From: Pseudomonadota bacterium
Lineage (GTDB): Bacteria; Pseudomonadota; Alphaproteobacteria; Rhizobiales; Xanthobacteraceae
Direction: 5' to 3'
Assembly: GCA_023442085.1 (NCBI GenBank)
Contig: JAEZMT010000464.1
Span: 1 to 10,982 of the forward strand
Length of the DNA stretch: 10,982 nucleotides
Part shown: piece after piece, positions 8,725 to 10,982 of the stretch
How the letters are laid out: the number at the start of each line of letters is the position of its first letter
Position numbering within the stretch: the stretch's first letter is position 1
Made by a program: the position numbers and the translations under genes
Notes under the pieces: generated by a model
Database searches by the model: none
The model's input: only the letters and a program-made list of their open reading frames with translations
What the model was told of the DNA's origin: nothing

Positions 8725-9954
8725 TCAGTTGGTGCCGATGCCGGTCTTCATCTTGGCGACCGCGGCATCCGTCGGGAACACGGTGACGAGGTTGCCGCCT
8801 TGCCACTGCATCAGGAAGGGCACGGCGCGGGTGTTCTGACCCTGCTCGGAGAACTTGGCGCCCCAGCCGGTCGCGGTCTGGCCAACCGGGATGTCCACCG
8901 CGAGAACTGCGGCGCGCACCTTGTCGGCGTCCGTGCTCTTGGCGCTGGCGATGGCGTCGAAGAACACCCGGGCGCCCATGTAGTTGGCGAGCGAGTGGCC
9001 GGAGCGCGGATCGATGCCGTACTTCGCCTTGTACTTCGCCGAGAACTCGGTAATGCCGGGCGCCGCCTTGGGGTTGGTGTTGTACTGGGTGAAGTCCACG
9101 TCCAGGGCGCCTTCCATGTTCTCCGCGCCCACCGCCTGCATGGTGTCGCGGGTCGAATAGCCGCCGCCGGCGCCCATCACCGCCTTGGGCTTGTAGCCCT
9201 GGTCCTTCATCTGACGGAAGAACAGCACCGTGTCGTTCTGGTAGGAGGTCTGGAGCACCACGTCGGCACCCGCGGACTTCAGGCGCAGAATGACCGGGGT
9301 GAGGTCCACCGACTTGGCCGAATACGGCAGCACCTCGACCACGTTGAGGCCCTTCTCCTTGGCGCGGGTCTTCTGATAGCCGGAGACGGTCTGCCCGTAG
9401 AGGCTGTCCTCGTGGATGATGCCGATCTTCAGGTCGCCGGGCTTGGCGTTGAGCGCCGGGGCGATGGCCTCGATGACGGCATCCACCATGCGGTTGGCGA
9501 AGTCACGCGCCGTGGGGTTGGTGCGGAAGACGTATTTGAAGCCGCGCTCGGTGATGGGGTCGGAAATCGCGCCCAGCTCGAAATAGGGGATGTTGGCCAG
9601 CTCGGTCACCTGCGTCGCCGCCAGCGACAGGGATGAGGAGTAGGTGCCGAAGATGGCCGAGACCTTGTCCACGGACGTGAGGCGCCGCGCCTCGCCGACC
9701 GCCTGGTTGGGATCGACCGCGTCGCCCTTGATGAACTCGATCTTCTGGCCGTTGATGCCGCCGGCCGCGTTGCGCTCCTCCACCGCCAGCTCGAAGCCGC
9801 GGAAGCTCTCGTCGCCGAGCAGCGCGAGGGTGCCGGAGAAGGGATAGAGCGCACCGAACTTGACGGTGCCCTGAGCGGCCGCCGGCAGGGTCGAGGCCAA
9901 CGGCACGGCCGTGAGCAGAGCGGCGGCCAGCGCCGCGCGCGCAAACATCTTCAT
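8725..9954 (-). CDS. Periplasmic substrate-binding protein of a HAAT-family ABC importer (Peripla_BP_6 type)
   Basis: Captures the substrate in the periplasm and delivers it to the LivH/LivM channel. The 409-residue precursor has a clear Sec signal peptide: MKMFAR, a hydrophobic core (residues 7-22), and a probable cleavage after PAAA near residue 27. No lipobox cysteine is present, so the protein should be soluble. The mature part starts with the family pattern VKFGALYPFSGTLALLGDE, followed by ERNAAGGINGQKIEFI and AIFGTYSSSLSLA, the usual ligand-contacting Ser-rich loop. A strong GGAGGGAGG site (9960-9968) lies 5 bases before ATG 9954. The same frame remains open to about 10740, but that includes the promoter region and the neighbouring gene on the other strand and is not credible. 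It is first in the operon and followed by a structured spacer, consistent with higher expression than the permeases. Ligand unknown. Confidence 0.95.
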   Translation of the reverse strand: MKMFARAALAAALLTAVPLASTLPAAAQGTVKFGALYPFSGTLALLGDESFRGFELAVEERNAAGGINGQKIEFIKGDAVDPNQAVGEARRLTSVDKVSAIFGTYSSSLSLAATQVTELANIPYFELGAISDPITERGFKYVFRTNPTARDFANRMVDAVIEAIAPALNAKPGDLKIGIIHEDSLYGQTVSGYQKTRAKEKGLNVVEVLPYSAKSVDLTPVILRLKSAGADVVLQTSYQNDTVLFFRQMKDQGYKPKAVMGAGGGYSTRDTMQAVGAENMEGALDVDFTQYNTNPKAAPGITEFSAKYKAKYGIDPRSGHSLANYMGARVFFDAIASAKSTDADKVRAAVLAVDIPVGQTATGWGAKFSEQGQNTRAVPFLMQWQGGNLVTVFPTDAAVAKMKTGIGTN

Positions 9955-9959
9955 GGTTT

Positions 9960-9968
9960 CCTCCCTCC
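9960..9968 (-). promoter_or_regulatory. Strong Shine-Dalgarno of the binding-protein gene
   Basis: GGAGGGAGG on the minus strand, ending 5 bases before ATG 9954. A 6-bp dyad CCGATC/GATCGG (9970-9975 and 9985-9990) lies immediately upstream and could influence access to it. The site decides the start and explains why signal peptide and start coincide. Confidence 0.75.
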
Positions 9969-10007
9969 GCCGATCCGCATGGGCGATCGGTCGATTCAAG
10001 TCATTGT

Positions 10008-10034
10008 CCGAACACGGTTTTCCGTGTCCTTCGG
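10008..10034 (-). promoter_or_regulatory. Strong stem-loop in the leader of the transport operon
   Basis: In the transcript, CCGA-AGG-ACACGG-AAAA-CCGUGU-UCGG forms a 10-bp stem with one 3-base bulge and an AAAA loop (arms 10008-10017 and 10022-10034). It lies between the predicted promoter and the Shine-Dalgarno site, about 40 bases upstream of the latter. It could be an mRNA-stabilising leader hairpin or, as DNA, the dyad ACACGG-N4-CCGTGT could be a repressor operator. No known riboswitch architecture is recognisable. Confidence 0.5.
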
Positions 10035-10072
10035 TCGAAATGGCGCACTGGCCATCCCGTCTGGCGAGGCGG

Positions 10073-10101
10073 ATAATGCAGATAACCAAGTTGCCTGACA
10101 A
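10073..10101 (-). promoter_or_regulatory. Predicted sigma-70-like promoter of the transport/catabolic operon
   Basis: On the minus strand, TTGTCA (10096-10101) and CATTAT (10073-10078) are separated by exactly 17 bases. Transcription would start near 10066, leaving a leader of about 110 bases before the binding-protein ATG. This short tract is unusually A+T-rich for the window, which supports a promoter. It is a sequence prediction only. Confidence 0.5.
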
Positions 10102-10119
10102 GTATGATCTATGTATTTT
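10091..10119 (+). promoter_or_regulatory. Predicted sigma-70-like promoter of the quinone oxidoreductase gene
   Basis: TTGCCT (10091-10096) and TATTTT (10114-10119) are 17 bases apart on the plus strand, with a start expected near 10126 and a leader of about 108 bases. Its -35 box abuts the -35 box of the opposite promoter, so the two may compete or be controlled by one protein bound at TTGCCTGACAA (10091-10101). The rest of 10120-10220 is G+C-rich and holds nothing I can name. Confidence 0.42.
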
Positions 10120-10220
10120 CCGGACCCACCAGAACGCGCCGTCATGAGGGCGCCGCCGGTGCCGGGCGCGGCCGCATGGGACGCCGCCGACAGGTGCCGG
10201 ACAGCCTCGCAGAAGGCGCA

Positions 10221-10227
10221 AGGGAGG
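10221..10227 (+). promoter_or_regulatory. Ribosome binding site selecting the GTG start of the quinone oxidoreductase
   Basis: AGGGAGG ends 6 bases before GTG 10234. The in-frame ATG at 10255 has only GATTGCGACGAC ahead of it, with no Shine-Dalgarno match, so the GTG is preferred. Confidence 0.6.
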
Positions 10228-10233
10228 AAGCCG

Positions 10234-10982
10234 GTGGCAGAGATTGCGACGACGATGCGCCAGGTCCGATTTGCGGGCGCGGGCGGTCCCGAGGTGGTGA
10301 CGGTCGAGACGGCGGATGTGCCGCGTCCCGGCCCCGGCCAGGTGCTGGTGGAAGTGGTGGCGGCGGGCGTGAACCGGCCCGATTGCCTCCAGCGCGCAGG
10401 CAATTATCCCCCGCCTCCCGGCGCCACGGATGTGCCCGGCCTCGAGATTGCCGGCCGCGTGGTCGCGCTGGGCGAGGGCGTCACCTCTCCGAAGATCGGC
10501 GACGAGATCTGCGCATTGGTGATCTCCGGCGGCTATGCGGAATATTGCATCGCCGAGGCGCCGCTCTGCCTGCCCATTCCGAAGCCGCTGTCGCTTCTGG
10601 AAGCGGCCGGACTGCCGGAGAATTACTACACCGTCTATGACAACGTCTTCACCCGCGGCGGGCTGAAGGCGGGCGAGACCATCCTCATCCATGGCGGTTC
10701 GAGCGGCATCGGCTCGACCGCCATCCAGCTCGCCCACCATGCTGGCGCGCGCGTCATCGCCACGGCGGGTTCGCAGGAAAAGTGCGACTTCTGCCTGTCG
10801 CTGGGCGCCGATGCTGCCATCAATTATCGCGACACGGATTTCGTCGCCGAAGTGAAGGCACTCACCGACGGCAAGGGCGTCGAGGAAATCCTCGACATGG
10901 TGGGCGGCCCCTATGTGGCGCGCAATCTCCAGGCCCTCGCGGTGGAAGGCCGCCTCGTGCAGATCGCCTTCCTCCAGCCGAG
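10234..10982 (+). CDS. NAD(P)H:quinone oxidoreductase, PIG3/zeta-crystallin type (3' end outside window)
   Basis: Member of the zinc-free medium-chain dehydrogenase/reductase superfamily, in which these enzymes reduce quinones or other activated carbonyl compounds with NADPH. About 249 residues are visible of an expected 325-335. The N-terminal GroES-like domain shows PRPGPGQVLVEVVAAGVNRP and DCLQRAGNYPPPPGATDVPG, with GLEIAGRVVALGEGV following. The Rossmann part carries ILIHGGSSGIGSTAIQLA (cofactor loop GGSSGIG at 154-160) and the PIG3-like LPENYYTVYDNVF. There are no structural-zinc cysteine clusters. It is transcribed divergently from the transport operon with a 279-base intergenic region, so shared regulation is plausible, although such genes are also common as general stress or detoxification enzymes. 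The start at GTG rests on the ribosome binding site; ATG 10255 is the alternative. Confidence 0.92.
   Translation, partial: MAEIATTMRQVRFAGAGGPEVVTVETADVPRPGPGQVLVEVVAAGVNRPDCLQRAGNYPPPPGATDVPGLEIAGRVVALGEGVTSPKIGDEICALVISGGYAEYCIAEAPLCLPIPKPLSLLEAAGLPENYYTVYDNVFTRGGLKAGETILIHGGSSGIGSTAIQLAHHAGARVIATAGSQEKCDFCLSLGADAAINYRDTDFVAEVKALTDGKGVEEILDMVGGPYVARNLQALAVEGRLVQIAFLQP

Noticed and set aside
10104..10640. 178-codon plus-strand frame beginning in the divergent promoter region
   Set aside because: It overlaps the predicted -10 region and then runs out of frame through the quinone oxidoreductase, with Arg/Gly-rich low-complexity content.
9955..10740. Extension of the binding protein upstream to about 10740
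   Set aside because: It would pass through the divergent promoter region and antisense to the quinone oxidoreductase. The signal peptide and Shine-Dalgarno both fix the start at 9954.

Overview
The window comes from a high-GC (roughly two-thirds G+C) chromosome. Codon use, the short REP-like palindromes and the gene families fit an alphaproteobacterium, most likely a Hyphomicrobiales member such as a Xanthobacter, Azorhizobium or Ancylobacter relative. The genus is an inference that cannot be settled from this sequence alone.

Almost the whole window is one co-directional minus-strand gene block. It starts near 9954 and runs off the left edge. In transcription order it holds: a secreted HAAT-type (branched-chain amino acid family) substrate-binding protein (8725-9954); a 280-base spacer rich in hairpins with an inverted pair of REP-like palindromes; the LivH-type permease (7572-8444); a LivM permease fused to its LivG ATPase (5708-7567); the LivF ATPase (5020-5724); an AroE/shikimate-dehydrogenase-like oxidoreductase (4177-5004); an SDR dehydrogenase (3428-4180); a 136-base gap with two hairpins; a fused alpha/beta thiamine-diphosphate 2-oxoacid dehydrogenase E1 (1090-3291); and the first two-thirds of a GMC flavoprotein alcohol dehydrogenase (1-1070). 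Genes are separated by 4 to 19 bases or overlap, except at the two structured gaps, so a single operon is likely.

One gene points the other way: an NAD(P)H:quinone oxidoreductase of the PIG3/zeta-crystallin type (10234 to the right edge). Between it and the operon lies a 279-base divergent control region. Two sigma-70-like promoters there abut back to back over the dyad TTGCCTGACAA.

The working model is that a complete ABC importer brings in a small organic acid or hydroxylated alicyclic/aromatic-type compound. The AroE-like enzyme, the SDR and the GMC enzyme would oxidise hydroxyl groups, and the E1 enzyme would decarboxylate a resulting 2-oxo acid. The substrate is not known. The AroE-like protein lacks both serines of the usual shikimate carboxylate clamp, and no E2 or E3 partner for E1 is visible. 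This is therefore probably a catabolic pathway without an obvious textbook match rather than plain shikimate or branched-chain amino acid metabolism. No RNA genes, insertion sequences, CRISPR arrays or phage genes were seen.
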